Source: Cantharellus purpuraceus
Taxonomy: Eukaryota; Basidiomycota; Agaricomycetes; Cantharellales; Hydnaceae
Direction: 5' to 3'
Assembly: GCA_025174535.1 (NCBI GenBank)
Contig: JALBUN010000006.1
Coordinates: forward strand, 496,001-560,000
DNA length: 64,000 nt
In this document: positions 10,789 through 23,300 of the stretch, in pieces
Layout of the letters: each line of letters begins with the position of its first letter
How positions within the stretch are numbered: the stretch's first letter is position 1
Notes under the pieces: model-generated
The model's input: the letters and a program-made list of their open reading frames with translations, nothing else
Told to the model about the DNA's origin: nothing
The model's database searches: none
Program-made: the position numbers and the translations under genes

Positions 10789-11923
10789 TCACAGCCTCTT
10801 CAAGGCCTTCTTCTTCTTCTCCACGCCGCCCGCTACGACACTGCTGACACGCTTCCCCGACGTCTTCCCGCCCGCTGCAGGCGCACTTGCACCCGGCGCG
10901 ACACCGACGTTGCCGGCTTGGCTCGAGGGCTGCAGGACCGTGGATGCAGGACTTGGTGGGATGATCGTGCTGACGAGGGGGGAGGCGTTGACAGAGGGCT
11001 GGAAGGGTGTGATGGGGATCGACGGCGGGGGAGAAGTAGCTTTGGCAATGGCGGAGGGTGTCTTGGTGGTCGGATGTGGCGCTTGCGTAGTGGGGGAGGA
11101 TGATGTCCGTGGCAGTGCCAGTGTGGCGGAGGGGGTTGTGGATGATGTGGCGTCTGAACGGGAGGTAGAGGCAGGTGGCGATGGCGACGGCGTGTTGAAT
11201 TCGACTGGGCGGACCTTGAATGAATTATCAGACGGTGTGATGGAGCCTGGGCATCAGACAGACCTTTGGCTGTGCATGGACCTCGCAGATCAGCCTTGCA
11301 CGTTTCTCGAATTCAGCGTAATCTTCCAAGAGTAGCTTCCCTGCCTCTTCATCCAGTGCAGACTCCGGATTCGGGTAGATGAGCAGACATTTGATGGTAA
11401 GAAGAATGTGCGAAATGCCAAAGGAGGGCTGCCAATCCTTTTTCAAAGTGTTCACACATATCTCCCCCGATGATGAGACGTTTGGATGGAAAAGCTTTGT
11501 GACAAAATGACCTGGGGAACACGACAGTTTTAGCTGAAAATGCGATACACAACCTGTCACGTGACATACACTTTGGAGGAGCAGCTGGATACTCGTCTGT
11601 AAAGGTGAACTTGACACGAAAGTAGCCGCCTTCATATGGGGTGCCCGCTGGGCGAGTTTGAAGCCAAAATTGACGCGAAGAGCACGAGAAAGATGATGTG
11701 TCAATGAGTGCACGTCCTGCGACGACGTGTGCACGAACCTGGACCCTCCAGAATCCCGGTAAAGTCAAGCATATTATCCTCGTTCATGGCTATTCGAATG
11801 CCCTCTGGGGGTTCTCGTCGCAGATGCATGATCTCCCGGGTGAGTTGACGCGTGACCTGCGGCATAGGCTAAACGAGACGAAGACGGTGAGCGGTGCCAT
11901 ACAGCGAGTTCGTCACCTACCAT
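10789..11923 (-). CDS. UBE2S: Ubiquitin-conjugating enzyme E2, UBE2S type
   Basis: In animals UBE2S extends Lys11-linked ubiquitin chains on APC/C substrates. Exons on the minus strand are 11923-11921, 11868-11739, 11647-11570, 11511-11264 and 11214-10789, giving about 294 residues. The UBC fold covers about residues 3-150, with the HPN motif at 79-81, active-site cysteine 89 in SSSGEICVN, and the family-typical [18 protein letters not shown] Ser/Pro/Thr-rich linker follows, then a basic end finishing KKKKALKRL. Human UBE2S also ends in a Lys-rich tail closing in LRRL, which docks on APC/C. The first exon is a lone ATG; an alternative start is the ATG at 11865. Convergent with AKR1. Confidence 0.9.
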
Positions 11924-13853
11924 GACGAGCAGCAAGTATTATAGCAAACACAGAGACTCGACAAAGGTCCAAGACCAACAATGGGCAGATGAAAGAAGCT
12001 GACTTTGAAAATGCTTTGAAACACGGGCCAAACACGTGTCAACTCGAGTCCCTCTCTCCCTTCCTTCCTTCCTGTGCCATTCGAAAGCAACCCTTGTTCA
12101 ACGTTGGCGTCGTCGTTGAACTTTTCTCGTTGGTGCCATCATTCGATCAAGATTTGAAAAGTATCTATGGCTCTCAGTGGTGTGCCTTTCGCTGGCATCG
12201 CCACTTTGCAAGTACTTCTGCCCACGTGGAACTACAGACCTGCAGAGTATTAGATTCAGCGTCAAGATGGTTTTAATGCACCTCCTTCAGAATCTAGCTA
12301 GAAAGCGTCATAGCTTGAGCTTATCTTCTGGTCACAAGCTCTATCCATGCAAATCCCACCAAATGGGTGCATGGTAGCTGCTAATTCTGAGGTCTAGTGC
12401 AACACAACTTCAAAAGGCTATAATGCTCCACACCGCACATCGGCTCTATAGCGACAGTTGATGGCGTGCCAACTAGTGCCATCTATGTATGAGCGCTGGG
12501 AATACCTACTATCGCCATCATCATGTTGTGTCGCGAAGCCCCGGCGTTCTCTCCGCTGCTGTCTACATTGTTGTGCCAGTGGTCGTGCCATATCCCGTCA
12601 CGCCTGGGGGGACGGAAGATCGCACCACCGGGATCCCGTCTTCTTCCTGAAGAACACCCAAGCTCCATGTCCGGAATCGTCGACCGCCTTCCCTCACCAC
12701 ACCACCCGGGCTTCTAAAGCTCAACTTGAACCCATGATCATTCGTCATCGCTTTGTCATCAGAGCGATGGGGCGCGTCTAGGGAAAGAACTAGGAATCAC
12801 CCCATCGTGCACAACAGCCATCCGCCAAGACGCGCGCCCCCCTTGTATTACTTTGTAACCCTACCTTCCATCCTGGCGTGAACGCATGTCACTTGGCAAC
12901 GGACTTTGCTCGCAAACGTTATCTCCATTCTATTCAGTCTTTCGTGGTCAGCTTCAGGGCTCATCATATTCGGAGCGCATACATACATATGTGTCGCATT
13001 CAATCACCGCCCTTTGAAGAAATGCACGGAGCCATCAATCGAGCGTTGTTGTCATGAGCTTTGCCGCAGTTCTCACGAAGCGTGTGTCATAACATAACCC
13101 AAACCTATTAGGTCGCTCATTCTTAACAAGCGTCAGCCTCCAGGATTTTCTGACAATCAGCCGAGGACCATCCCTGAGCGCTAGATCTGCCCTATTCTCA
13201 TATCAACAATATATATACCCCATTGCCGTGTATAGACCGACCCCACACAGCTCGCGGGCATCAAAAAAAAACATATCCATCTATACCCCAGGGGCATGCT
13301 TCCCCAATGTACTTGAGAGCCGACACATCGGGGATGCGTGGGGAAGTGATCATCAAAAACAATCATCTATGTATGTATCCCCAGCCGTCCTTGGCCACAG
13401 TACCATCACATCATCATGAGTCGCATCACAGCATGCTCATCATTAGCTATTCACCACCACCGTCGCCGCTTGGAAGTATTTGCATGATGTAAATATATAA
13501 TTTCAACGATGTGCAGTGCGGTAGTTGTCGTTACTATAATATGTATGCTAGTAGGTTTGCTTGGAAGAATGTAGTATGGGGAGGAGGACTGCTTCTGACT
13601 CGAAAGTCCAAAAATGATGAGAATCAAAAAAAGGGAAAGAAAGGAAGAGCGTCATGAATGCGTGTCTTGCGGGTGGGATCGAGTTTAAAGTTTCGTGCGG
13701 TGCGAGGTGCGACAATGCAAGGTCGAAAACAAAAAGAAAGGAAAAAAACAGAGACTAAAAGGGCATTGCAAGGAGGAAAGACCCATGATAATCGCTCACA
13801 ACAAAAAACGACGCTTGGGGAGCACCCAAAGGAAAAGAAAGGAAAGAGCGCAG
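11924..13853. other. 1.9 kb intergenic region
   Basis: No supported gene. Frames at 12458-12781 (both strands) lack family features and exon signals. The right part is A/T-run and C-run rich and should include the 3' UTR of the OTU gene. Confidence 0.55.
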
Positions 13854-15832
13854 TTATATCTTCAGCTCCCGGAACCCCCGCACATCCAGCCGTCCCGTCC
13901 CATTCGTCTGCCACTCCCCCCCCGCCGCCGCCACCACCCCATGCGCATGATGATGGCCAGGGTGAAGATCCACCTTGGCCGTCGACGACCGCAACGTCCG
14001 CCGCCCGCCCGGAATCACAATCTTGCCCGCACTGCGCGTCTGCGGCTTCCCAGTAGTAGTAGCAACAACAACAGCCGTCGCCGTCGCCGTCGTCATCTGC
14101 ACCGTGCGCGGGTGCGGCAGACCCAGGGCCTTCCGCTGTCGTCGCGTCATCGGCCGCCGCAAGGTCTCTGGCTCTGGCTCTGGCTCTGGCTCTGGCTGCG
14201 GCTCGGGCTCAGGCTCGGCGGGGGGCGTCGCAAGCGAGGACGACATCCCAGGCGACGACGCCAGCGACGTCAGCCCGGACAGCGACGAGTCGTCCGACAA
14301 GGACGGCGTGCTCTCGTCGGGATCCCCGTCCCCGTCCCCGTCCCCGTCCCCGTCCACATCTACACTCACACCCACGCCCGCGTCCGCATCCACCCCCTGA
14401 TCCACCTCCATTCGCGTCGCATCACTGCGCCGCTTGCGCCGCTTGATCGCCACAGCTGCCGGCGCCCGCGCCGCCAACTGTGACTCGTCAAACGTGCGCT
14501 TGGGGCTGCGCCCGTGATGCGCGAGCGGGGATGTGTCCGGTGGTGTGAGCGGCGCGAGGCTCGACGGGGCGGTGCTGGTGCTGGTGCCGGTGCTGGTGCC
14601 GGTGCTCGATGTCGCCTGCGAGAGTGGCGGGGAGAGGGAGCTGCTTGCACCAGAGGGCGACGCGGAGCGGGAGGGGGGGAGCGGGATCTGGGTCGGGGCG
14701 AGTGTGTCGATGGGGGTGGAGGGCGTGAGGACGACGGAGGTCTTGGCTTTGGCCGCGCCGCGGGGGACGGCGGCTTTGCCCTTGCCCTTGCCCTTGCCTT
14801 TGGAGGCCTGTGGGACGGGCTCGTCGTGTGCACGGGTGCCGCGGTCGGGGCGCTCTGGACGTTCTACGACGTTGGGTAAGCCTGTGTGGGGACCGGCGAG
14901 ATTTCGCACGGAGGAAAAGTGTTCCCAGTCATGGTAGCTGGTGAAAAGGATGGGTGAGGCGAATGCAGGACATGAGACTTGTCGACGCACGCAATGTAGA
15001 CGGTGCCGCCTGGCTCCGCCGTCTCTGCAGCCTGCTGCTCGTTCATCTTCTCTTGTCGTTTCCGATCTCTTCGTAATCGTCGTTTGTCACGTTCATTCAT
15101 GCCCGTCTCATCGATGGGCTCCTCCTCGACCGAGGGCGGCGCATCGACGCCCCATCCACAGTTCCACTCGATGATGTACACCAATCCAGGCTGAATCACC
15201 TTGACATTGCGGCGTTTGAGGTGGGAAAAGGCGCTCAGCTCAAGATGGCCACCGTATGTACCTGAATGAGCAGAAACAATTAGGGGCGAGCCGTGTGAGT
15301 GCGGGTGGGCTGACCAGGTACACGCATGGACCTGATGTGGCTGTCGAAACTCCGGTCCTCGTCGACGAATCCCTCGTACCGCTCCTTCCGAGCCTCCATC
15401 CAGTCACACACCTCGGCGCGCAGCGTCAAGTGGCCATTGGGCGATCCCCACAACTGGTCCGCCAACGCGCGAAATAAACAGTTGCCGTCGCCTGCAACGT
15501 GTGAGAAAGAACAAAACAAGCATTGGGCGCGCCTCACCGAGAGTGGGCGCGGCGTAGAGTCCCAGGGCACGCAGTTGGTTTGTCAGTTGGAGGGTGCTCT
15601 GGGCGGGATCCGTGATGAGCTATATAGGCAGTTAGTTGTCTAGTCAGCACCGCCATGGCGTTTCTACAGCGACGAGTGGGCGCACTTTGGGCTTGTGGAG
15701 GCGGGTTCGGTTTCGCGCTTCAGGCCAAAGCATTGGCACGTGTTGTGGAGTGGCGAAAACAAATTTTGACTACTCACTATTTCGCGGAACGGGCGCCCTC
15801 ACCGGCTTTTGTGCTTTTCTGGCGGGTCCCAT
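13854..15832 (-). CDS. OTU-family deubiquitinase, OTUD3-like
   Basis: Cysteine protease that removes ubiquitin. Exons on the minus strand are 15832-15803, 15619-15538, 15491-15315, 15261-14991 and 14937-13854, about 547 residues. The OTU core runs about residues 10-200. Catalytic Asp39 and Cys42 are in GDGNCLFRAL, and the His is in YHDWEHFSSVR (about 193), the same setting as in OTUD3. Internal introns are 46-53 bp and phase-consistent. A charged segment (ERDKRRLRRDRKRQEK) separates core motifs. The C-terminal 340 residues are low complexity, with Ser/Thr/Pro tracts, an (EP)n run, a (DG)n run and a KRRKRR nuclear signal. The first exon and its 183 bp intron are the least certain; an unseen small exon is possible. 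Confidence 0.87.
14162..14362. repeat. Short tandem repeats in the OTU tail
   Basis: Hexamer runs GGCTCT (about 14168-14196) and CCGTCC (about 14323-14356) encode Glu-Pro and Asp-Gly dipeptide tracts on the minus strand. They are likely to vary in length between strains. Confidence 0.7.
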
Positions 15833-17408
15833 CGCGTTCCAATGACAGGGCAAGGGGTCGAAGAGAAATAAGGGATCAAGTGGCTGCTGCTCGTCGTTGC
15901 GCAAGTCGTCTGAGGGGTGAGAGGTATGGAGGCGGGCACTGCGGGCTGAGCTCCCTTGATGCCAACAGCACTAAGTACGGAAAGAAGGAGTGTCTCGGGG
16001 ACAATCACAGCAACGTTGACGCTCAACCCCCAGGAAACCGCACAGCCTATCCACTATCCCTATTTCAGAACTACCCAGTGCTATGACTCAATTCTGATCA
16101 CAACGTTCCACTCTTACCACCTTCAAAGACAATAAGAACCTGTCTAGGATTCATGACTTTTCATGCACAGCTTACACAGTCAGAAGATACGCGAATCAAG
16201 AAACCGGTTCTTCGTGATAGCCTACGCAGCCAGAACTCAATATATTCACTCATGGTGCCATGGCATCAAGAAACTCCATAACAACCTACGACTACAAGGT
16301 GCCACATCAAGAACCGTCCAGGACTCGTGACTTTTCATAACAACCTACAAGGCCAGAACAAGGTACTCATGGCTTCAAGCTTCAAGGTACAGTATCAAGA
16401 ACAGTCCAGACTTCAAGACTCTTCTCTACGAAACGAGAATATGATCAAGGTCAGGCCTTCAAGCTGCAGCATCAAGAACCCCCAGGGCTCATAACAGCTT
16501 ACAAAGCCACGAAGCATCTCAAATCCTACTACAAGCAGTCGTTCCAAGGATAGCAAAAATTTCTCGCAAACCCTGAAAACAAAGGCGCAACGCAGCCTCA
16601 ACAAACACTCGAGGATCTATATTTTACAGCAGAAACATTGTTTCTTGTACTGCCAGGAGAACATTCTCACAGGTTCCGATTTTACGCAGAATCTTCAAGC
16701 GTGCGCTGGAAACGGTATTAAGCCAGTTTGTGAAGACAGGACCGTCGAGTCCAATGCAATCTTGCGCAAAGCAGCAACGTCATGAATGGACACACCGAAT
16801 TCCGGGACCATTCCTGTACATGCAAATGACAGTAACACTTTTTTCGCAATGCAGAACGGAACGAGGCCTCGACGAACGCTTGGGCGCTAAGAAAATTTTT
16901 TTGTACTGCAATGTGAATAATCTCACAGGTTCCGATGCGCCGAGTATGCTGTGGACGAAACAATGGAGATGGTAAACTTTACGTCCATCTCTTCAAGCCA
17001 ATGTCAACGAAACCTTGTACTTGCGGATCCGTTCTGCGGCCTCTGGGGAGATTGTACTAATACAGAGAGCTGAACCGTTTGCCAGATTTCCATACGCAGA
17101 ACCCTCAAGTGTACGCCTTGGATAAAGCAGAGGAGATGATATCGAGCCGGCTTAGTTTGTGGGGACAGAACCACTGAGTCCCATGTGTTTTTTTGGCCGG
17201 TCTAGAGCATTGCATTGATTGTATTATAGAGCAGCCAGGGAGCATCGAATAATGAAATCTAAGCTCAGTAGGCAGTGCTGAGGTATACAGTCGGGAATAC
17301 AACCTTTTATTACGACTTTTACGCCTTTATTCGCTTTCTAGACGATGAGTCGCCCTATGTGTTTATAAAGATCCACCATGATAAACTCCCTATTTTCCTT
17401 CTCTTCTA
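15833..17408. other. 1.6 kb intergenic region with degenerate repeats
   Basis: No gene seen. Positions 16130-16540 hold several imperfect copies built on TCAAGAAcc...CCAGGacTC...GACTTTTCAT. A second pair of diverged direct repeats aligns 16655-16760 with 17075-17185 (CGCAGAAtCcTCAAG...GGACaGaAcC...GAGTCCcATG). Confidence 0.5.
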
Positions 17409-18414
17409 ATGCCTACGGTGGGTGGATGGACAGTGAGCGTACGAGTGGACGAGCAAGCACTGCTGGAACGCGACACTCAAATTATGGATAATGTCGCTGT
17501 ATGCGCCATTTATTGTCAACCAAATCGGGTTTGAAGCACTTCCCGCCGTCCTCCATTGTACTCTGACTGTGCCCCATAGATCTTTGATATCAAACTCTCC
17601 AACCCTAATAATAATCGGTCATATGTGCTGTTAGTGGACCTAGACGACATCATTGTAAGTGTTCTTCTCAAGGTGCTGTCGTTCAAGTCGCTGGCTGCGG
17701 TCACGCCATGCATATGTGATTGACGTTCCCATTCAGCACGACGAAACGCTCATCTCCGCCACAACCACCCTCGACATCTCTCGTGGTTGGGCCTATAGAA
17801 TGCTCGGCTTCCGTCCGTATCAATGGCGCTCGGCTCTTGACTTTGGTATGTGAAAGACGAATTTTTTTCGCTGCGTGTATAGCTGATGGGGTGGCCACCT
17901 AGATCCAAGCTCACCCAAAATTCAAAGGAATATGGTAACAGGAATCATCAGGGTCAGGCTCTTTGCTGCCAAGGGCACAGAATCTATCATACCAAAGACT
18001 TATCTCGTGAGACCCATAAAGGGGAGATTGAGCACTCCCCTCCGACACAAACTTACCTACTATGCCGGAATGGGATCGCCACACATTTCGCCGCATCCCA
18101 CCCGAAGCATACTTGGCACTGTCAGCCAATTTCAGTGCTCAACAGCAGGACCTCCGGATTTTGAATTCACATTTGAATATTTCCATAGTGAGTCGAGTCC
18201 GTCAATCCCTCCCATGCTAACAATTTCATCAGATGTAATAAGGCCTCGGAAATTGAAGCATAAACGGGCGCGTGCGCAGAATCTCGTGACGGGTGATAAT
18301 GTGCCAAGTGGAGGTGACAAGAGCACGAAAATGACACGGTGTGAGTCTCCTAACCTGGCGACTCGTTTTTTTGAGCGCGGCTCTCATGCAGATGCAAGTG
18401 CCCGCCGGTTCTAA
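17409..18414 (+). CDS. Hypothetical six-exon gene, possibly DUF7918-like
   Basis: Exons 17409-17528, 17580-17654, 17737-17845, 17903-18187, 18233-18340 and 18392-18414 are joined by GT-AG introns of 45-82 bp, all in phase, giving about 240 residues. The N-terminus begins MPTVGGWTVSVRVDEQ. The middle has FDIKLSNPN and the motif GIIRVRLFAAKG, and the C-terminal part is basic (RPRKLKHKRARAQ). The order of short beta-like stretches resembles DUF7918 proteins common in mushrooms, but I cannot confirm that. An alternative last acceptor near 18397 would extend the protein to about 18540 (LTLDEKATYLSKI). No signal peptide or membrane segment. Confidence 0.5.
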
Positions 18415-19442
18415 TCCCGGACCAGCGCTGACGCTTGATGAAAAAGCGACATACCTCTCGAAAATAGTATGTTCTACATTGAACACTCCAGTGATTGTCT
18501 TACAATCTTTGGCACAGCGCGGCCAGCTGAGGGCATTGGTAAGTTCATTGTCAAATGCATAAAAACATCAGACTTCAAGGTCGCTGTCAATCGCTCTTCA
18601 TCACAGAGACAAGAGCTGGCATTTTTGGTGCGTTGCTGACGACTTCTGCGTGACGGCTTCAACTCATCCATTCCCTCCCGCTGAGAAGCAAAACTCACGT
18701 TCCTTGGATGGTCCGCTATTAGCAAGGAAAACCGAAGTTGTACGTCATATGATTGTTCCAAACACCATGACTAGGGCAAGTGACATGCTTGAAATACTAG
18801 GACGCTGAAATTCATGCTCTGGTGCGTGTCGTGGCAATCAAGTGAATCCCCACTTGAATAACGTTCAACTACAGGAACACCAGAAACTACGTTATGAGGT
18901 AAGTATTTATGGAGACGCTCAGATATCCTTTTCAACTTGACTGGATAGCAGCTTTTGCAAATTAAACATGCGTCTTCCGAGCCCTCAAAAGTGCAAGCCT
19001 CTGCACCGGTTGCACCTGACTCCAAGGTCATAGATTTGACCTCCCTATCGGATTGATAGAATAGACATTGACCTTCAATCCCAGTGAAAACCCGTGAATC
19101 GGACAGGATGAGATTGGAGACTAGAGGAGTTGTCAGTCCAGAATGGGGGGGCGTATCGGATTACATCGTAGTTTAAAATCTATTTTTGTACTTGCGACGT
19201 ATTTCCTCGCTGCAGAACTCATATTTCAAGAAACTTGCCAACGTCACGTACGTGCGACTTGTCTCATGCAGATCCTTGTTTGGCTGCTGACAAGTCCTGT
19301 CTGTTCAAGCGCACAAACCTGCAAGTTCGTCCACCTCCATTGATCACTCTGGTCCAACAACTCCTCCGCAAGCCACACAAGAACATGCATGCTGTTACTA
19401 GTAACATTGTACAACATAAGGGTTGCTGTGGTCTGACAGGAC
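18415..19442. other. Spacer without a clear gene
   Basis: Only short frames with no domain, apart from a possible extension of the preceding gene to about 18540. From about 19235 the + strand reads like decayed retroelement coding sequence. Confidence 0.45.
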
Positions 19443-19619
19443 ATGTCCTCACATATACTTGAGGACAAAGTGGATGAGTTCTCCCCAACAGAGGGAGAAC
19501 ACGATGGGGTGATGGATGATCCCAAGTACCATCCAGGAGAAGAAGTACCAGCTACAGAGGTAGCTGATGAATGGAATCAAGAAGCTGTCCCATATGAGTG
19601 GGATGACCAGAATGGCACC
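19443..19619 (+). pseudogene. Acidic retroelement-like ORF fragment
   Basis: A 59-codon open frame rich in Glu and Asp (ending EAVPYEWDDQNGT) is cut by the LTR-A insertion at 19620. The composition suggests a retroelement gag linker, but no motif proves it. Confidence 0.35.
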
Positions 19620-19846
19620 TGTTTTGGAACCCACAAAATTATGGTGTTAGGGCAAACTCTAAATCACCACAATTCCGTGAATGAACAGCTGAGAAGAATA
19701 TCAAATCCTACTGCAGCACAACTCCAGAAATGATTTAACATTTGTACAATCCTTTGTATTGGTCAATGCAGACTATACGCAGAAAAGTAATACATTTCTT
19801 AGCAGCAAGAAATGAATAAGACTTCCAGAGTCTAGAGTTCACAGAT

Positions 19847-20362
19847 TGTTATGACTATATTCATTAACACCCAGATCCCCGTCCGATCCCCTCAGATCCC
19901 TGCGCATATGAAATCTATACTCCATTTGGAAACCGCTACGTCTCCATTTACCTGTCCGATTGTCACTGCCAATTCCGCCCATCTGCCTCCGGTTCCGATT
20001 GATGCATCAGCATCACCATAGGAACCCGGACATCCGTCCCCGTCAGACTCGGACATACTCACATAAGGCCATCGGCCTCAGAGACCCATCACCGGAGTAA
20101 TTATTATTAGATTTCAAATATGTATTTAAGTTGCCTGACTGGGGACTTCATTCCCCAGTTCGAATATTGAATCACACCTAGCTCCTACGTCCGATCCTAA
20201 CTCTCTAAGTCATACTCCGTCTCCGAAATCTTGGACACCGGTATTAGTGAGGGCGCAGCACATAAGCTGAAGCCAAGTCCGTTCTGACCCCCACGACGTA
20301 CTCCAACTCCGACCCAACCTCCAATCCAAACTCCGACCCCCAATCGGACCTAGTGCGTAACA
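19847..20362 (+). repeat. 5' LTR of E1
   Basis: TG...CA ends. It differs from the 3' LTR at roughly 35-40 positions by eye, nearly all transitions, plus a 9 bp indel near 20140. The U3-like part has a TATTTAAG motif near 20123. Confidence 0.9.
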
Positions 20363-20394
20363 GTATATTCGAACTGCCATACTCACTCCTACCA

Positions 20395-23300
20395 ATGCCA
20401 TGATCCACCGCCAATTCTGAACGTGCACGAATCATTGAGGGACCTGCCCCCAGCATCAACACCATCCCCGAGGTCGTCGAAGAACCGACGGACCACATAG
20501 AAGCCGTCAATGAAGAAGACAACACCCTGCCCTCTCCAAATCTGGCGCAAGCCATCTCCCTGCTCGCTAGCAGCATCTGTAACCCACAAGCCCCTAAGTC
20601 CTGGACCAAGGTCCAAGAACCTGACCCATTCGATGGCTCCGATCCGCGCAAACTCCAGCCGTTCTTGGTGCAATGCCAGTTGAATTTCCGCAATCGCCCC
20701 GACGCATTCACATCCGATTGGGCAAAGGTTACCTTTGCCATGTCCTATCTCAAGGGCACCACACTGGACTACTTCAAGCCAGCACTCATGGACGACTCCG
20801 ATGACCCGATATGGTCAGAGGACTACTCTGACTTCATCTCCGAACTTTGGACCAATTTCGGTCCTTATAACCCCGAGGCCGATGCTGAGAATGAAGGAGA
20901 ATCACAAAATCGCAAAATACATTGTGAGTTTCCAGCAGCTAGCTCTGAAAGTCCAATGGGGTGATGCCACACTCCGACACCAATTTTACATTGGACTCCC
21001 ATCCTGCATCAAGGACGAGATATCACGCGTCAGTAAGCCGGATACTTTGGCTACCCTTCGCAAGCTCGCCCAATCCATCGACGCCCATTATTGGGAACAT
21101 CAATCCAAGGTCTCCCACGAAAATTTGGCTAACAACAAATCGGACAAATCATTGGACAAAACTCCAAAGTCCAACAAGGGGTCTGATAAGCGGGCCACCA
21201 CCAATTCAGGCCAGAAATCAAACACTGGTAACGCTGCTGCTTCCGGTTCCGGTCAGAACAACTCCAGCACCAGCAATAACTCTGGAGCTCGCAAGAGTAC
21301 TCCAGACCTCTCCACCAAGCTGGGGAAGGATGGCAAACTTACCCAGCAGGAACGCCAGCGCCGCATGGACAACAACCTCTGTCTGTTCTGTGGAAAGCCT
21401 GGTCACCAAGCCAAGGATTGCAACAAGGCAACCTCGTCCGCAGCAAAGGCAAAGGGCCACACCGCCAACGCCACGATGGACCAAAAAAAAATAGTAAGCA
21501 GTCCTATAGCCTCCATACAGGCTGAGGGCTGCGTTGGTACTCCCCGTACGACAGACGAGGTCCGCCTGAACGCATCTGCTCTTTCCCACTCCGACTCCCT
21601 TACCCTCCTCGTCCACTCTGACTCCATTCCCGATACCACGATTCAAGCATTAATTGACTCCGGTTCTACTCACTGTTTCCTCGATTCCTCTTTTTCTGAT
21701 TTACATAAACTCCATACATACACCATAACTCTGATACCACTCCGATTATTTGATGGCACTACTAATGCTGTTATTTCACGAGCTATAGATCTGTCTATCC
21801 ATTTTTCTGTCAGAGAAATCCAGACCCTTACATTCTATGTTACTCCGCTTGACTCCAGCTGTTCTGTGGTTCTCGGACATAACTGGCTCACCCGCTACAA
21901 TCCGTTTATTGACTGGGCATTGGGCCATATCACATTCTGTTCTCCAGCACAGGCTGTGTCATCCCCGATGTCACCAGCGACTATAGGTGCGAAATTATCT
22001 TCCACCTCCGCTGACTCTGCTCCAATAGATACTCCGTCTACCCCTCCGTTTATATCAATGGTGGACGCTATGGCCTTCGCCAGACTAAGCAAGCTGGATG
22101 GTTCTCACACATTCCAGGTCCACCTCTCTGATCTGATATTCCTCGCCGCTCGTTCTGCCCAATCCACTCCACCGGACCTCTCTATGGTTCCCAAGGAGTA
22201 TCATGAGTTTGCCAACATGTTCAGCAAGTCTAAAGCCGACTCCCTAGCAGAACACTGACCATATGATCTCAAGATCAAACTGGATGACAACTCCACCCCT
22301 CCGCTTGGCCCTATCTACTCACTATCACAAAAAGAGCTATTGGCCCTCCGAACATTCATAGATGAGAACTTGGCCACGGGCTTCATCCACCCATCCCTAT
22401 CTCCTCATGCAGCTCTGGTCCTATTTGTCCGCAAAAAGGACGGATCACTCCATCTATGTGTCGACTTCCATGGACTCAACAAAATCACCAAGAAAGACCG
22501 ATACCCGATACCCCGCACCACAGACCTACTCGAGAGTCCTCGAAAGGCTAAGATCTACTCCAAAATAGATCTCCAACATGCCTACCATCTAGTCCATATC
22601 CGAGAAGGCGACAAATGGAAAACGACCTTCCGCACATGATATGGATCTTTTGAGTGATGTGTCATGCCCTTTGGACTAACCAATGCTCCGGCTGCCTTCC
22701 AGAGGTTCATGAATGATACCTTCGCCGACCTCCTCAATGTGACTGTCCTCGTTTACTTAGACGACATTCTGGTATATTCGGACAACAAAGAAGAACATTG
22801 GACACATGTCCGAGAGGTACTCCGACGCCTCTGAAAACATGGCCTCTTTGCCTGCGCTGACAAATGCGAATTCCACTTCAACTCGGTTGAATACCTAGGC
22901 TATATCCTCTCCCCGGCAGGATTAACAATGTCTGATGACAAAATCAAAGCCATACAGGAATGGCCAGAACCCCGGAAAGTCAAGGACGTACAGTCCTTCC
23001 TTAAGTTCGCCAACTTCTACCGCCACTTTATTCACGGCTACTCCGATATCACCGTTCCACTCACCCGACTCACTAGGAAGGGTACCCAATGGAATTTCAC
23101 TGATGAATGTAGACAGAGCTTTGAGACCTTGAAAAAGGCCTTTACTTCCGCTCTGATACTGACTCATTGGGTTCCAGACATTCCCATCCTATTAGAGACC
23201 GATGCCTCTGACTATGCACTTGCCACAATCCTGTCCATCATCTCTCCGGACGATGGACAAGTCCACCTGATCGCTTTTCACTCACGTACATTCACGCCCC

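Noticed and set aside
12458..12781. Plus-strand frame of 107 codons and overlapping minus frames
   Set aside because: No domain, no supporting splice pattern, and equal coding likelihood on both strands.
13695..14879. Plus-strand Arg-rich and Gly/Ala-rich frames
   Set aside because: Shadows of the GC-rich tail of the OTU gene; no start context or domain.
16130..16540. CRISPR-like repetition
   Set aside because: Repeats are imperfect and irregularly spaced, and the genome is eukaryotic.
16660..17050. Possible tRNA-like T-loop (GGTTCCGAT) sequences
   Set aside because: No matching acceptor stem, D arm or anticodon arm could be drawn.
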